From Gemmatimonadota bacterium (GTDB lineage: Bacteria; Gemmatimonadota; Gemmatimonadetes; Longimicrobiales; Gaopeijiaceae), in assembly GCA_022826005.1 (NCBI GenBank), contig JAJDVT010000072.1, positions 1-57,429 on the forward strand: a stretch of DNA of 57,429 bases, given 5' to 3'. The translations under genes and the position numbers were made by a program. The notes under the pieces were generated by a model, which saw only the letters and a list, made by a program, of their open reading frames with translations, had not been told where the DNA came from and made no database searches. Of the stretch, positions 17,556 to 26,984 are shown in pieces; the first letter of the stretch is position 1, and every line of letters starts with the position of its first letter.

Positions 17556-18368
17556 ATGGTGGAAGTCGATCGCAAGACCTTTCTCGCAACCATTCCCGCC
17601 GGTGCTCTCGCCGTCATGTCGCACGAAGACAAGGCGGAGGAGCTCGAGCACTACATGGAAGAGGAGCTGGACAAGAAGATCGCCGCGCGGCGAGGGGAGG
17701 CGGACGGGGAGGCCGGCTCCATCATCACCCTTGACGAACTCGAGCAGGAGCGGCGTGCGCCCCGCGGCACCGGCAATCTCTTCCGGCCGCGCGAGGACGA
17801 GTTTCCGCCGATGCCCGACAAGCCCACGCTCCTCGACTTCTTCCGGCTGCGCTTCGCCCCGGCCAACCACGTGCTGCAAAGCGCCACCCACGCGCTCAAC
17901 ACCGGCCAGCCCGAGCGGACCGTCATGGCCTGCCTGATGCACGACGTGGTCCTCAACCTGATCAAGGTCGACCACGGCTGGTGGGGCGCCCAGCTCGTCG
18001 AGCCCTACGTGGACGAACGCATCGCCTGGGGCATCCGCTACCACGCGGCGCTCCGCTTCTACCCGGACGAGGAGTACGGCTACGAGTATCCGGAGATGTA
18101 CAACCGCATCTTCGGGCACGACTACGTGCCGGAGCCGTACATCAAGGAGGCCTACGAGTACGCGCGCAAACACCGCTGGTACGCCGAGGCGCGGCTGATC
18201 ACTGTGAACGACACCTACGCGTTCCAGGACGACATGGACGTCGACATCGAGGTGTTTACCGACATCATCGGCCGGAACTTCAAGCAGCCGAAGGAGGGGC
18301 TGGGCTACGACAACAGCCCGGTCGCGCACATGTGGCGCACCATCGCGTTCCCGAACCGGCCGCTGTAG
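17556..18368 (+). CDS. HD-domain metal-dependent protein
   Basis: A 270-residue protein starting at ATG 17556 after CCCGGAGG. The spaced ligands of an HD superfamily site are visible: His in NHVLQSATHAL, the HD pair in CLMHDVVLN, His in VDHGWWGAQLV, His in RYHAALRFY, and Asp in TVNDTYAF. The extra His residues resemble di-iron HD oxygenases (PhnZ/MIOX-like) as well as phosphohydrolases, so both are possible. The first ~90 residues are acidic and helical (EDKAEELEHYMEEELDKKIA). It is divergent to the Tat-exported epimerase across a 256-base promoter region in which no other feature is obvious. Confidence 0.7.
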   Translation: MVEVDRKTFLATIPAGALAVMSHEDKAEELEHYMEEELDKKIAARRGEADGEAGSIITLDELEQERRAPRGTGNLFRPREDEFPPMPDKPTLLDFFRLRFAPANHVLQSATHALNTGQPERTVMACLMHDVVLNLIKVDHGWWGAQLVEPYVDERIAWGIRYHAALRFYPDEEYGYEYPEMYNRIFGHDYVPEPYIKEAYEYARKHRWYAEARLITVNDTYAFQDDMDVDIEVFTDIIGRNFKQPKEGLGYDNSPVAHMWRTIAFPNRPL

Positions 18369-18463
18369 GCGCGACGACCCGCCCGAGACACGCAAGCCGC
18401 CCGAGACGGCAACCGACCGGGACACCAAGGGACTCGACCGAGACACCAGGGGGAACCCACGCA

Positions 18464-20473
18464 ATGAGAACACGCAGCACGATCCGGTCCGCCACGCTTT
18501 TCGCGGCAACGATAGTCCTACTTGCGGCGATTGCCGTCCCGACCCCGCAACTCACCGCCCAGGAGGTCGTGCGCGTGGTGGTCACCCCCGCCTCGATCAC
18601 CCTCGAGGTGGGCGAGAAGGCGACGGTTTCGGCCACCGCCTACGACGCCGACGGCAACGTCGTCGAGGTGCCCTTCATGTATTTCTCGCGCGACGGGCGC
18701 GGCAGGCTGGCGGTCGACCGGTTCACGGGCGAGATCGAGGCCTTCAAGGGCGGGGAGTTCGAAGTGATCGCCCGCGCGCTGGGACCGACCAGGGTCAGCG
18801 GGACCATGGCCGCGACGGTCGCGTTCCCGCCGATCGACCGGGTGGAGATCTCGGAGCCGGGCGGGCGCTACTACACCGGCGTGACGATGCGCCACAAGGC
18901 GACGGTGTTCGACGAGGCGAACGACGAGCGCGATGCGCAGGTCACCTGGAGCACCTCCGACGAATCCGTGGCGACGGTCGACCGATTCGGAGTGTTCACC
19001 GCCCACAGGCCGGGCGAAGTCATGCTCGAAGCGGTCGCGGACGGCGTTGTTGGACGGATTACCTACCTGGTGGCCGAGAATCCGGTCACCGCGATGGCCG
19101 TCGAAGCCAGCCAGGCCCGCGGCCGGACGGGGGATGTCATCCACTTCACGCCGACGGCCTCCGACGCCGGCGGCTCCTCCGTCGACGACATCCCCATCAC
19201 CTTCTCGCTGATCTCCGACCCCGACGAGATCGCCACGGCCGATTTCCCACCCGCCGAAGTGGACCGGATGGGGCGCTTCGTGGCCTACAAGCCGGGCGTC
19301 TACACCGTGATGGCGAGCGTCCCCGGGCAGACCGCGCACGCGTCCGTGGAGATCCTGCCGCGGCACGTGGTCGAAGAGGTGCGGCTCGTGGGGCACGCCC
19401 CGGTGCGCAACGTGTCGACGTCGGACCTGTGGGTGTGGGAGGGGGTCGATGGGCGCGACTATGCGATTACGGGAACCCACAGCGGGTACGGCAGCACCTA
19501 TTGGTGGGATGTGACGGACCCCGCGCGCCCGGTGCTGACCGACTCGCTCATCGTGGACGCCCGGACGACCAACGATGTCAAGGTCTCCGAGGACGGCACC
19601 ATCTGCGTGATCTCGCGCGAGGGGGCGTCGAGCCGGCGAAACGGGATCGTGATCGTGGATTGCCGCGATCCCCGCAACATCGAGGTCATCTCCACCTACG
19701 ACGACGAGCTGACCGGCGGCGTGCACAACCTCTTCATCCATGACGGCCACGTGTATGCGGTGAACAACGGCATCCGCTTCGACGTGATCAACATCGAGGA
19801 TCCCGCGAATCCGCACCGCGTCGGCCGCTTCGAACTCGACACGCCCGGGCACGCGATCCACGACATCTGGATCGTGGACGGGATCGCGTACACGTCGAAC
19901 TGGGGCGACGGGGTGGCGGTAATCGACGTGGGCGGCGGAGACAGGGGCGGCAGCCCGTCGAATCCGGTCGAGATCGCGCGCTTCCGTGACATCGGCGGCG
20001 CCACCCACGCCGCGTTCCCGTACCGGAGCCCGACGGGCAGGTTCTACATCTTCATGGGCGACGAGATCGGGGCGCCCGCCTTCGACGGCCAGGAGGACGG
20101 CCGCACTCCGGAGTTCATGGACGGGTACATCCATGTGGTCGACTTCACCGACCCGGAAAACCCGGAGGAAGTGGCCCGATACGAAATCCCCGAGGCCGGT
20201 TCACACAATATGTGGATCGAGGACGACCGGCTCTACACGGCGTTCTACCAGGGCGGGCTGCGGGTGCTCGACATCTCCGGCGAACTGAAGGGGAACCTGT
20301 ACCACCAGGGACGCGAGATCGCGGTTTACAAGGCGTACGATCCGGATGGCGTCGTCGCGAACGCGCCCTTCACCTGGGGACCCCAGATGCATAAGGGCAA
20401 CCTCTTCTTCGCGGAGTACTTCTCGGGGATGTGGGCGGTGAAGCTGTTGCCGCGGAGGGTGCTGATTCCCTGA
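18464..20473 (+). CDS. Secreted Ig-like (Big_2) and LVIVD beta-propeller protein
   Basis: A 669-residue protein starting at ATG 18464, signal peptide ending ...TPQLTAQ. Three Big_2-like Ig domains follow (RVVVTPASITLEVGEKATVS, DAQVTWSTSDESVATVDRFG, and a third ending ASVEILPR, ~30-300). The C-terminal ~370 residues are LVIVD-type propeller blades (YWWDVTDPARPVLTDSL, FDVINIEDPANPHRVGRFEL, IHVVDFTDPENPEEVARYEI). Such proteins are surface or periplasmic with likely binding roles; no enzyme site is visible. Its stop TGA overlaps the ATG of the next propeller gene (TGATG), the start of a three-gene overlapping operon. Confidence 0.85.
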   Translation: MRTRSTIRSATLFAATIVLLAAIAVPTPQLTAQEVVRVVVTPASITLEVGEKATVSATAYDADGNVVEVPFMYFSRDGRGRLAVDRFTGEIEAFKGGEFEVIARALGPTRVSGTMAATVAFPPIDRVEISEPGGRYYTGVTMRHKATVFDEANDERDAQVTWSTSDESVATVDRFGVFTAHRPGEVMLEAVADGVVGRITYLVAENPVTAMAVEASQARGRTGDVIHFTPTASDAGGSSVDDIPITFSLISDPDEIATADFPPAEVDRMGRFVAYKPGVYTVMASVPGQTAHASVEILPRHVVEEVRLVGHAPVRNVSTSDLWVWEGVDGRDYAITGTHSGYGSTYWWDVTDPARPVLTDSLIVDARTTNDVKVSEDGTICVISREGASSRRNGIVIVDCRDPRNIEVISTYDDELTGGVHNLFIHDGHVYAVNNGIRFDVINIEDPANPHRVGRFELDTPGHAIHDIWIVDGIAYTSNWGDGVAVIDVGGGDRGGSPSNPVEIARFRDIGGATHAAFPYRSPTGRFYIFMGDEIGAPAFDGQEDGRTPEFMDGYIHVVDFTDPENPEEVARYEIPEAGSHNMWIEDDRLYTAFYQGGLRVLDISGELKGNLYHQGREIAVYKAYDPDGVVANAPFTWGPQMHKGNLFFAEYFSGMWAVKLLPRRVLIP

Positions 20474-21687
20474 TGGGCCGCCCATCCCGCTATTGCACCG
20501 CCCGCAGGCCCGACATCGGCCGATCCAGCCATTGCGTCGCCCGCCGGTCGGACATCGGCCGATCCAGCTATTGCACCGCCCGCGCGTTTGCATCGCTGGC
20601 GGCTGCGGCCTGGCTGGCCTTTCTCGCCATGGCCGCGTCCCATGATCGCGCCGAGGCGCAGTCCTACTGGGTCTACGTGGCGGCCGAATCGGAGGATGAA
20701 GTCGCGCTGATGCGCTACGACGCGGGCGGCGATCTGGTCGTCGCGAAGACGATTGTCACCGGGTGGCTGCCGGCCGAGATCGAGGCCCCGCACGGCCTCG
20801 CCATGGACCCGGCCGGGGAGTACTGGTACCTCACGCTGGGACACGGCTTTCCGAATGGCCGCCTGGTCAAATACGCCACCGGCGCGGACACGGTGGCCGG
20901 CGTCGCCGACCTCGGCCTCTTCCCCGCCACGATCGCCGTCCCGCCGCACGGCGCGGTGGCGCTCACCGTCAACGCCAACTTTCACGGCGACCACATCCCC
21001 TCGACCGTCACGATCGTCGATCTTGAGACCATGTTCCCGATCGCCGACGTGGTCACGTGCACCATGCCGCACGGCTCCCGCTTCAGCGCCGACGGCACGA
21101 AGCACTACTCGGCGTGCATGATGGACAACCAGCTCGTCGAGATCGACGGCGCCACCCTCGACGTCACCCGGCGCCTCGACCTGATCGCCAACAGGCCCGC
21201 GATGGCCCCCATGGAGGGCCATATGGCCATGGCGCCGCCCGGCGGAGAGAACTGTTCTCCCACCTGGACGACCCCGCACCCCGACGGCCGCCGCGTCTTC
21301 GTGCCGTGCAACAAGGGCGACGCAATCCTCGAGGTCGACCTGGAGGCGTGGCGCGTCATCCGCCGCATCGAGGCCCCGGGCGCGCCCTACAACCTGGACC
21401 TGACCCCGGACGGCACCAAGCTCCTCGCCACCCTCAAGAGCAGCGCCAAGCTGGGAATCTGGGATGTCGAAACGGGCAAACTCCTCCACATGATCGACTC
21501 CCTCATGCGCGTGACCCACGGCGTCATCGTGACGCCCGATGGCCGCTACGCCATCGTCACCGTCGAGGGCATCGGCGGCGACCCCGGGACGGTGGAGGTC
21601 ATCGAGATCGCGTCCGGCACCCGCGTGGCGTCCGCACAAATCGGCAAACAGGCCGGAGGAATAGCGCTATGGAAGATGGAAGGATGA
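20473..21687 (+). CDS. YVTN-type beta-propeller secreted protein with repeated N-terminal extension
   Basis: A 404-residue protein. The start at 20473 overlaps the previous stop. Before the signal peptide core (FASLAAAAWLAFLAMAAS...AEA) there is an unusual Arg/Cys-rich leader made of three 13-residue units of the form RSS(H/Y)C(V/T)ARR(S/P)DIG. The mature part has YVTN/WD40-like blades: PHGLAMDPAGEYWYLTLG, VEIDGATLDVTRRLDL, ILEVDLEAWRVIRRIEAPG, YNLDLTPDGTKLLATLKSS. It probably acts at the cell surface with the LVIVD protein encoded before it. A later start inside the third repeat would remove the leader, but no better ribosome site is seen. Confidence 0.8.
   Translation: MGRPSRYCTARRPDIGRSSHCVARRSDIGRSSYCTARAFASLAAAAWLAFLAMAASHDRAEAQSYWVYVAAESEDEVALMRYDAGGDLVVAKTIVTGWLPAEIEAPHGLAMDPAGEYWYLTLGHGFPNGRLVKYATGADTVAGVADLGLFPATIAVPPHGAVALTVNANFHGDHIPSTVTIVDLETMFPIADVVTCTMPHGSRFSADGTKHYSACMMDNQLVEIDGATLDVTRRLDLIANRPAMAPMEGHMAMAPPGGENCSPTWTTPHPDGRRVFVPCNKGDAILEVDLEAWRVIRRIEAPGAPYNLDLTPDGTKLLATLKSSAKLGIWDVETGKLLHMIDSLMRVTHGVIVTPDGRYAIVTVEGIGGDPGTVEVIEIASGTRVASAQIGKQAGGIALWKMEG
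20481..20585 (+). repeat. 39-bp tandem repeat, 2.7 copies, at a gene 5' end
   Basis: Units start at 20481, 20520 and 20559; the second and third share CCGATCCAGC(C/T)ATTGC then CGCCCGC. The period of 39 keeps the reading frame and encodes 13-residue units ahead of the signal peptide of the YVTN protein. Confidence 0.85.
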
Positions 21688-22823
21688 TCCGAGGGCGGGC
21701 CCATTCGAGCATGCCGGTGACCCGCCGTTTGCCGCGGAAATCGGCAGAGGCCCATTCGAGCATGCTGACGACCCACCGTTTGCCGCGGAAACCGGCGGCC
21801 CGTTCAAGCATGCCGGTGACCCGCCGTTTGCCGCGGAGGCTTGGCGTCCCTGGCTTCGCTGCCGTCGCCGTAGTCGCCGGTTTCGCATCCGCCTGCCAGC
21901 CCTCCCCTGGCACCGACGCCGCAGGCTCCACCACCACCGACAACATCCCCGGCTGGCAATGGACCGACGAGCAGGTCCTGGAGACCGTCAATGCGGTGCG
22001 TGCGGGGCGCAGTCTGCAGCCCGAGAGCTGGCCGGGCGGGGCGCGCGTCGCCGTCCTTCTCTCCTTCGATGTCGACAACGAGACCGTTCTCGGCCTCCGC
22101 CATGGCGACGCCACCGTCGGGTCCCTCTCGCAGGGGCAGTTCGGTGCGCGCGTCGCGCTTCCCCGCGTCGTCGACCTCCTCGACCGCGAAGGGATCCCCG
22201 CCTCGTTCTTCATCCCGGCGGTCAGCCTCGTCCTCGATCCGTCCCAGATAGACATCATCCAGGCCGCCGGGCACCACGAATTCGCCATTCACGGCTGGAT
22301 CCACGAGCTGAACTCCAGCCTTGAGGCCGACGTGGAACGCGCCCTCCTGCAGCGCGCCGTCGACTACATGACCGAGGTCACCGGCACGCGCCCGCTGGGC
22401 TACCGCGCCCCGTCGTGGAACTTCAGCCCCAACACGCTGGGCATCCTGCGCGAGATGGGGTTCCTCTACGACTCGTCGCTGATGGCCGACGACCGGCCGT
22501 ACGAGATCAACGCGCACGGCGAGCCTACCGGCATGATCGAGCTGCCGGTCGAGTGGATCCTCGACGACGCGCCGCTCTTCAACCCGCTCGGGACCCGCTA
22601 CTCGCCCCCGCGCGATGTGCTCCAGGTGTGGAAGGACGACTTCGACGGCGCCTACGCCGAGGGAACGATGTTCCTGCTGACCATGCACCCGCACGTCATC
22701 GGCCACCGGTCCCGGATCGTCGTCCTCGACGAGCTGATCCAGTACATCAAGGGACATGAGGATGTCTGGTTCGGCACCCACCTGGAGGCGGCGCAGTGGG
22801 TCAAGGAGCAGGCGGGGATGTAA
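21684..22823 (+). CDS. Polysaccharide deacetylase-like lipoprotein (NodB/CE4 fold)
   Basis: A start at 21684 (ATGA overlap with the previous stop) gives 379 residues. In-frame ATGs also occur in each of three 48-51-bp repeats, and the last (21810) gives an ordinary lipoprotein signal: MPVTRRLPRRLGVPGFAAVA ending at ASAC. The catalytic domain shows LLSFDVDNET (~125), with the catalytic/metal Asp pair, FAIHGWIHE (~200), with the His pair, and YRAPSWNFSP (~240): the CE4 motifs of the allantoinase/PuuE-like branch. It is expected to remove acetyl groups from a surface glycan, or act as a related amidase. It is last in the operon with two propeller proteins. Confidence 0.85.
   Translation: MIRGRAHSSMPVTRRLPRKSAEAHSSMLTTHRLPRKPAARSSMPVTRRLPRRLGVPGFAAVAVVAGFASACQPSPGTDAAGSTTTDNIPGWQWTDEQVLETVNAVRAGRSLQPESWPGGARVAVLLSFDVDNETVLGLRHGDATVGSLSQGQFGARVALPRVVDLLDREGIPASFFIPAVSLVLDPSQIDIIQAAGHHEFAIHGWIHELNSSLEADVERALLQRAVDYMTEVTGTRPLGYRAPSWNFSPNTLGILREMGFLYDSSLMADDRPYEINAHGEPTGMIELPVEWILDDAPLFNPLGTRYSPPRDVLQVWKDDFDGAYAEGTMFLLTMHPHVIGHRSRIVVLDELIQYIKGHEDVWFGTHLEAAQWVKEQAGM
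21700..21840 (+). repeat. 48-51-bp tandem repeat, 3 copies, each carrying a start codon
   Basis: Units begin at 21700, 21751 and 21799 (CCCATTCGAGCATG..., CCCATTCGAGCATG..., CCCGTTCAAGCATG...), each continuing ACCCRCCGTTTGCCGCGGA. Every unit contains an in-frame ATG and encodes HSSMPVTRRLPRK-like peptides preceding the deacetylase signal peptide. Confidence 0.85.
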
Positions 22824-23083
22824 GGTCAGAACTGCGGGCAGGCCTTCTTCGCGTACCGGGTCTCCACAAGGAACCGCTTCACTTCCGGCCAGTCCGGCTC
22901 GCGGGCGTCCGGTGGATGCAAAGCGTCTCACGCCGCAGCGGATTCCCGCATCTCGGCGGGCGTGAATCTCGGGGGACGCGAGGTACCCTTTTCGTCATCA
23001 GAAGATTGCTATTGTTGCCCTCAAAGTGATTTACGGTACGTGCATCCGTACAAGACCGCGCCGTTACGTCCGCCCTTGACCCG
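22824..23083. other. Intergenic region, possible degraded gene end
   Basis: This 260-base stretch holds no intact gene. On the reverse strand a short frame ending at 22826 reads REPDWPEVKRFLVETRYAKK and a few residues more before stopping, which looks like the C-terminus of a lost protein. An AT-richer patch lies at about 22990-23040. Confidence 0.3.
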
Positions 23084-23596
23084 TCAGTCCTCCTCCTCGA
23101 CCCCGTGCTCCTTGTACCAGCCCAGGTGCTTGCCGATGGGGATGCCAAGGAGCGGGCGCTGGACGACTGCGCCGGCCTTCTGCAGGCCCGTCGCGAGTCC
23201 GAAGTCGACGTAGTCCTTGCCGGCGTGAATCTCGATGACCTTGCCGTCCATCGCGGGGAACCGCTCAAGCAGGGCGTCCACCACGCGCTGGGACCAGGCG
23301 CGGCGCTCGGCGGCGGGGAGATCGCCGAGGTCCAGGTTGTACCAGGCGATTTGTGTGTCGGGCTCGAGCAGACCGTGCTTGGCGCTCAGGATGTACCAGG
23401 GCCTGCCGGCGACTGCGGCGTACTGCTCGGCGTACTTGCGCCTGCTCCGCCAAAGGGGGGATGCGTAGAGATCCCTCGCCTGCACGGGTTTGGCCCATTC
23501 GAGCTTCCCCTTGACGCAACCCACAAGGAGGACGTCCGGCGTCAACTGCCCATCGCTGTCGCTGCCGTCCCCTGACACCCCGTCGTTTCCCTGCAT
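23084..23596 (-). CDS. DUF6884-like protein
   Basis: A 170-residue protein from ATG 23596, preceded by GGAG at a normal distance. After a Gly/Ser/Asp-rich head, it reads DVLLVGCVKGKLEWAKPVQA, then DLYASPLWRSRRKYAEQY, WYILSAKHGLLEPDTQIAWY and a C-terminal IHAGKDYVDFGL; these are the conserved blocks of DUF6884, a domain of unknown biochemical role often met in phage and accessory contexts. It is convergent with the deacetylase operon and divergent from the multicopper oxidase. The ends of the gene show no mobile-element features. Confidence 0.7.
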   Translation of the reverse strand: MQGNDGVSGDGSDSDGQLTPDVLLVGCVKGKLEWAKPVQARDLYASPLWRSRRKYAEQYAAVAGRPWYILSAKHGLLEPDTQIAWYNLDLGDLPAAERRAWSQRVVDALLERFPAMDGKVIEIHAGKDYVDFGLATGLQKAGAVVQRPLLGIPIGKHLGWYKEHGVEEED

Positions 23597-23755
23597 GGAC
23601 TTGGCTCCATTGGCCGCTGGCCGTGAACGTTGGATACTATCTAAATAGCTTGACAGGGTTCCCGGGGCAAATCGGGGATGATGACGGGCCGCGCGTCGGG
23701 CATTGACCGCGCAGTGCCCCCGAGTGGAGCGAAGCATGAACCAGCGGATGCACGG

Positions 23756-26046
23756 ATGAAGGCGGGACTGGCCGGCGCGATCGCCGCGGCGATCTCCGTG
23801 TTCGCGGCCAGCGGGACAGGGCGGACCCCCCCCACCCCGCCCCCCACTGCGACGACCTCACGCCCACTCCCGGGGCCACGCTGCTCCCCTCCCGCGATCT
23901 GTACTGCCTCTTCCTCACGCCGAGGCACGGTCTCGAGTACATGTCGGGCCATCTCGAACTGCGGACGCCCCACACGCCCTTCGGGGTCGCGGTGAACGCC
24001 GCCGGCCACCATCTCTACGAGGGCATCCTCACCCTGGATGGACTGCCCGAGCCCGCGGCGCTGGGCGACTACCACCACATCGTCGCGTGGCTGGCCTCGC
24101 CCATCTTCGACACGATCGTCGCGCTCGGCCCCGTCGCCAACGGCACGCAGAGCCTCGGCGAGATCGGCCTCAACAAGTTCATGATCATCATCACGGCCGA
24201 GGAGCGCCTGGACGCCCCCGAGTGGGAGGGACGGCTGCTCCTGCGCGCGTCGTCGCCCTCTTCGCGAATGTCGCCGCCCGACATGCAGGAGTTCATGCTG
24301 GGAGCGATGGGGACGGAGCCGGGTGATGCGGGGATCCCCGGAGCTGCCCACGCACACATGCCCACGACCGCCGCCGCCCCCTGGCCCCACCCCCCCATGC
24401 TCCCCGGCCTGACCATGTTCCCCGCGCTGATGGCCCTCGACCCCCCCGCCGCCACCCCCTTCCTCCCCGGCGCGGCCACCGACCCCGCCACCCTCCCCCT
24501 CGCCCGCCCCCGCGACATCCTCCGCCTCGGCGACGGCGACGTCGTCGACCTCGAAGCCGGCCTCGTCCGCCGCCGCATCCACAGCCGCGACCACATCATG
24601 TACGGCTTCAACGGCCAGTATCCCGGACCGCTGCTGCACGTCCCGGAGGCGGCGACGATCACCGTCAACTTCACGAACTCGATCCCGTGGCCGACGACCA
24701 TCCACTGGCACGGCCTCCGCCTCGACAACGCGTCGGACGGCGTGCCCGGCGTCACCCAGGACCCCGTCGAGCCCGGCGAGACCTTCCGCTACACCGTCCA
24801 CTTCAAGGACCCGGGGGTGTATTGGTACCACCCGCATCACCGCGAGGACATCCTCAAGGACCTCGGCCTCTACGGGAACATGCTGGTCGAGCCGCGCGAG
24901 CCGGACTACTACGCCCCCGCCGACCGCGAGGAGTTCCTCATGCTCGACGACTTCCTGATGGCCGGCGACGCGCCCATGCCCTTCGGCACGGAGCGCTCGA
25001 CGCATGCCTTCATGGGACGCTTCGGGAACCTCTTCCTGGTCAACGGCGAGCCTGACTACGAACTGGAGGTGACCGCCGGCGAGGTCGTGCGGCTGTACCT
25101 GACGAATGTGAGCAACACGCGGACCTTCAACCTGTCGTTCGAGGGGGCCGCCGGGCGGGGTGACGCCGGGGCCGCGCCGCAGCACCCCCGCATCAAGGTC
25201 GTCGGCACCGACGTCGGGGCCTTCGAGCGTGAGGAGTGGGTGGAGAGCATCGTGCTGAGCCCCGCCGAGCGCTACATCGTGCATGTGCGCTTCGACGAGC
25301 CGGGCGAGTACAGACTTCTGAACCGTATCCAGGGTATCGATCATTTGGGCGGCACCTTCTTCCCCGAAACGGACACCATGGGGGTGGTGCGGGTCGCCGC
25401 CGCGAGGCCCGCGGATGCGGAAACATTTGGCGCGCCCGCTTCGGCCGGCGCACCCGCCATGGCCGCCACCCCCGCCTCCCTCGCCTTCGACACCCTCCGC
25501 ACCAACCTCCCCGCCGCCCGCGAGATCGCCCTCTACCGCGACCAGTTCGACCTCCCCATCGACCGCGAGCTCACCTTCACCCTGGAGACGACGGGCATCC
25601 CCTACATCGTCCAGCGGCTGATGCGCTTCGACTCGGCGTACTTCCACCCGGTGGAATGGAGTGGGACGATGCCGATGATGAACTGGAACTCGTCGTCGCA
25701 GGAGGTGCGCTGGATTGTACGGGATCCGGCGACAGGGGCCGAGAACATGGACATCGAGTGGGAATTCGAGGTGGGAGACATCGTCCGCATCCGGCTGCAC
25801 AACGAGCGGCGGTCGTTCCACGCCATGCAACACCCCTTCCACATCCACGGGCAGCGCTTCCTCGTGCTGGCGCGCAACGGCGTCCCGAACGAGAACCTGG
25901 CCTGGAAGGACACCGTGCTGCTCCCGGCCGGCACCACCACGGACATCCTGCTGGAGATCACCAACCCCGGCCGCTGGATGGCCCATTGTCACATCTCCGA
26001 GCACCTCGAAGCGGGCATGCGCATGCTGTTTACGGTCAATCCGTGA
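23756..26046 (+). CDS. Multicopper oxidase (laccase-like), frameshifted after the signal peptide
   Basis: The signal peptide MKAGLAGAIAAAISVFAASG starts at ATG 23756 but the oxidase lies in another frame. One extra C in the C-run 23826-23833 would join them into a ~763-residue protein. The mature part begins HCDDLTPTPGATLLPSRDLY, a lineage-specific ~140-residue N-terminal domain. Cupredoxin domains with all copper motifs follow: HWHG (~316), HPHH (~358), HPFHIHG (~693) and HCHISEHLEAGM (~743), with a Met axial-ligand position at the type-1 site. The enzyme would oxidise metals or phenols with reduction of O2 to water in the periplasm. The gap could be slippage (phase variation) or a sequencing error. 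The stop overlaps the next gene's GTG. Confidence 0.85.
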
Positions 26047-26867
26047 CGCCCGCGTCCGACTGGCGCGAAGCCCACCGCCAGGCCATCGAAGCCGGCCGCT
26101 CCACCTACATCGATCCCCGGACCGGCTTCCAGGTCTTCACCGAACTCGGGCTCAGGGCTCGCGGGCACTGCTGCGGCAGCGGGTGCCGCCACTGCCCCTA
26201 CCAGCATGAATCGATGGAGCTGGACAGCCGCGTCGCCGGCGCCCAGCAGCCCTCCTGGCTCACCGGCGCCGGGCCCTCCGACGATCCGGCCGATGTCCTC
26301 TTCTGGAGCGGCGGCAAGGACAGCTTCCTCTGCTACCGCGTGCTGACGCGAGAAGCCGTCCGCCCCGTCGTGCTCCTGACCACCTTCGACGCCGCAAGCC
26401 GCATCGTCGCCCACCAGGAGATCGGCGTGCGCCAGGTCGTCCGCCAGGCCGAGCACCTGGGGCTCCCGCTGCTCGGCGTTCCCCTGCACCCCGGCCACCC
26501 CTACGTCGACCGCATCCGCGAGGCGGTGGCGCTGGTCCCCGGCATCGCCCGCTTCGTCTTCGGCGACCTTCACCTGCGCCACATCCGCGAGTGGCGCGAC
26601 AAGGCATTCCGGGACCTCGCGGCCGAACGCGGCGCGACCCTCCACTTCCCCCTCTGGGGCGTTTCACCTGAAACGTTGATCGCGGATCTGGAGGCGAGCG
26701 GGGCCGTGTGCGAGGTCTCGGCTGTGACGGAACCGGCAGAGGACGTGATCGAGGTCGGCGAGCGGTTCGACCGGGCGATGATGACACGCCTGCCGGACGA
26801 AATCGACCCATTCGGGGAGAACGGGGAGTTTCACACGCTGGCGAAGGTGTGGGAGCGGCAGCAGTAG
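26043..26867 (+). CDS. DUF5522 / diphthine-ammonia-ligase-like (DUF71) fusion protein
   Basis: A 274-residue protein, GTG start overlapping the oxidase stop. Residues ~15-50 form a Cys-rich DUF5522-type module (YIDPRTGFQVFTELGLRARG, then CCGSGCRHCPY) with four or five Cys for metal binding. From ~80 an ATP-pyrophosphatase domain begins with the PP-loop FWSGGKDSFLCYR, followed by GVPLHPGHPYVDRI, FVFGDLHLRHIREWRDK and FPLWGVSPETLIADL, as in DUF71/ATP_bind_4 proteins. Eukaryotic and archaeal members amidate diphthine on EF-2, which bacteria lack, so the bacterial substrate is unknown. Confidence 0.8.
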   Translation: MTPASDWREAHRQAIEAGRSTYIDPRTGFQVFTELGLRARGHCCGSGCRHCPYQHESMELDSRVAGAQQPSWLTGAGPSDDPADVLFWSGGKDSFLCYRVLTREAVRPVVLLTTFDAASRIVAHQEIGVRQVVRQAEHLGLPLLGVPLHPGHPYVDRIREAVALVPGIARFVFGDLHLRHIREWRDKAFRDLAAERGATLHFPLWGVSPETLIADLEASGAVCEVSAVTEPAEDVIEVGERFDRAMMTRLPDEIDPFGENGEFHTLAKVWERQQ

Positions 26868-26984
26868 GGGGTGCTCTGGCGAATTGCGGCCTCACTGGCG
26901 AGAATCCTTGAGCCATCGATCCCTCGCGTGTGGTCGCGCCGGCCGCGCCAGCGCGCGCACGATATCATCAGGAGCAATCCGGAC

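Noticed and set aside
20481-21840. Possible CRISPR-like arrays
   Set aside because: Repeats are contiguous with no spacers, lie inside reading frames, and no cas gene is nearby.
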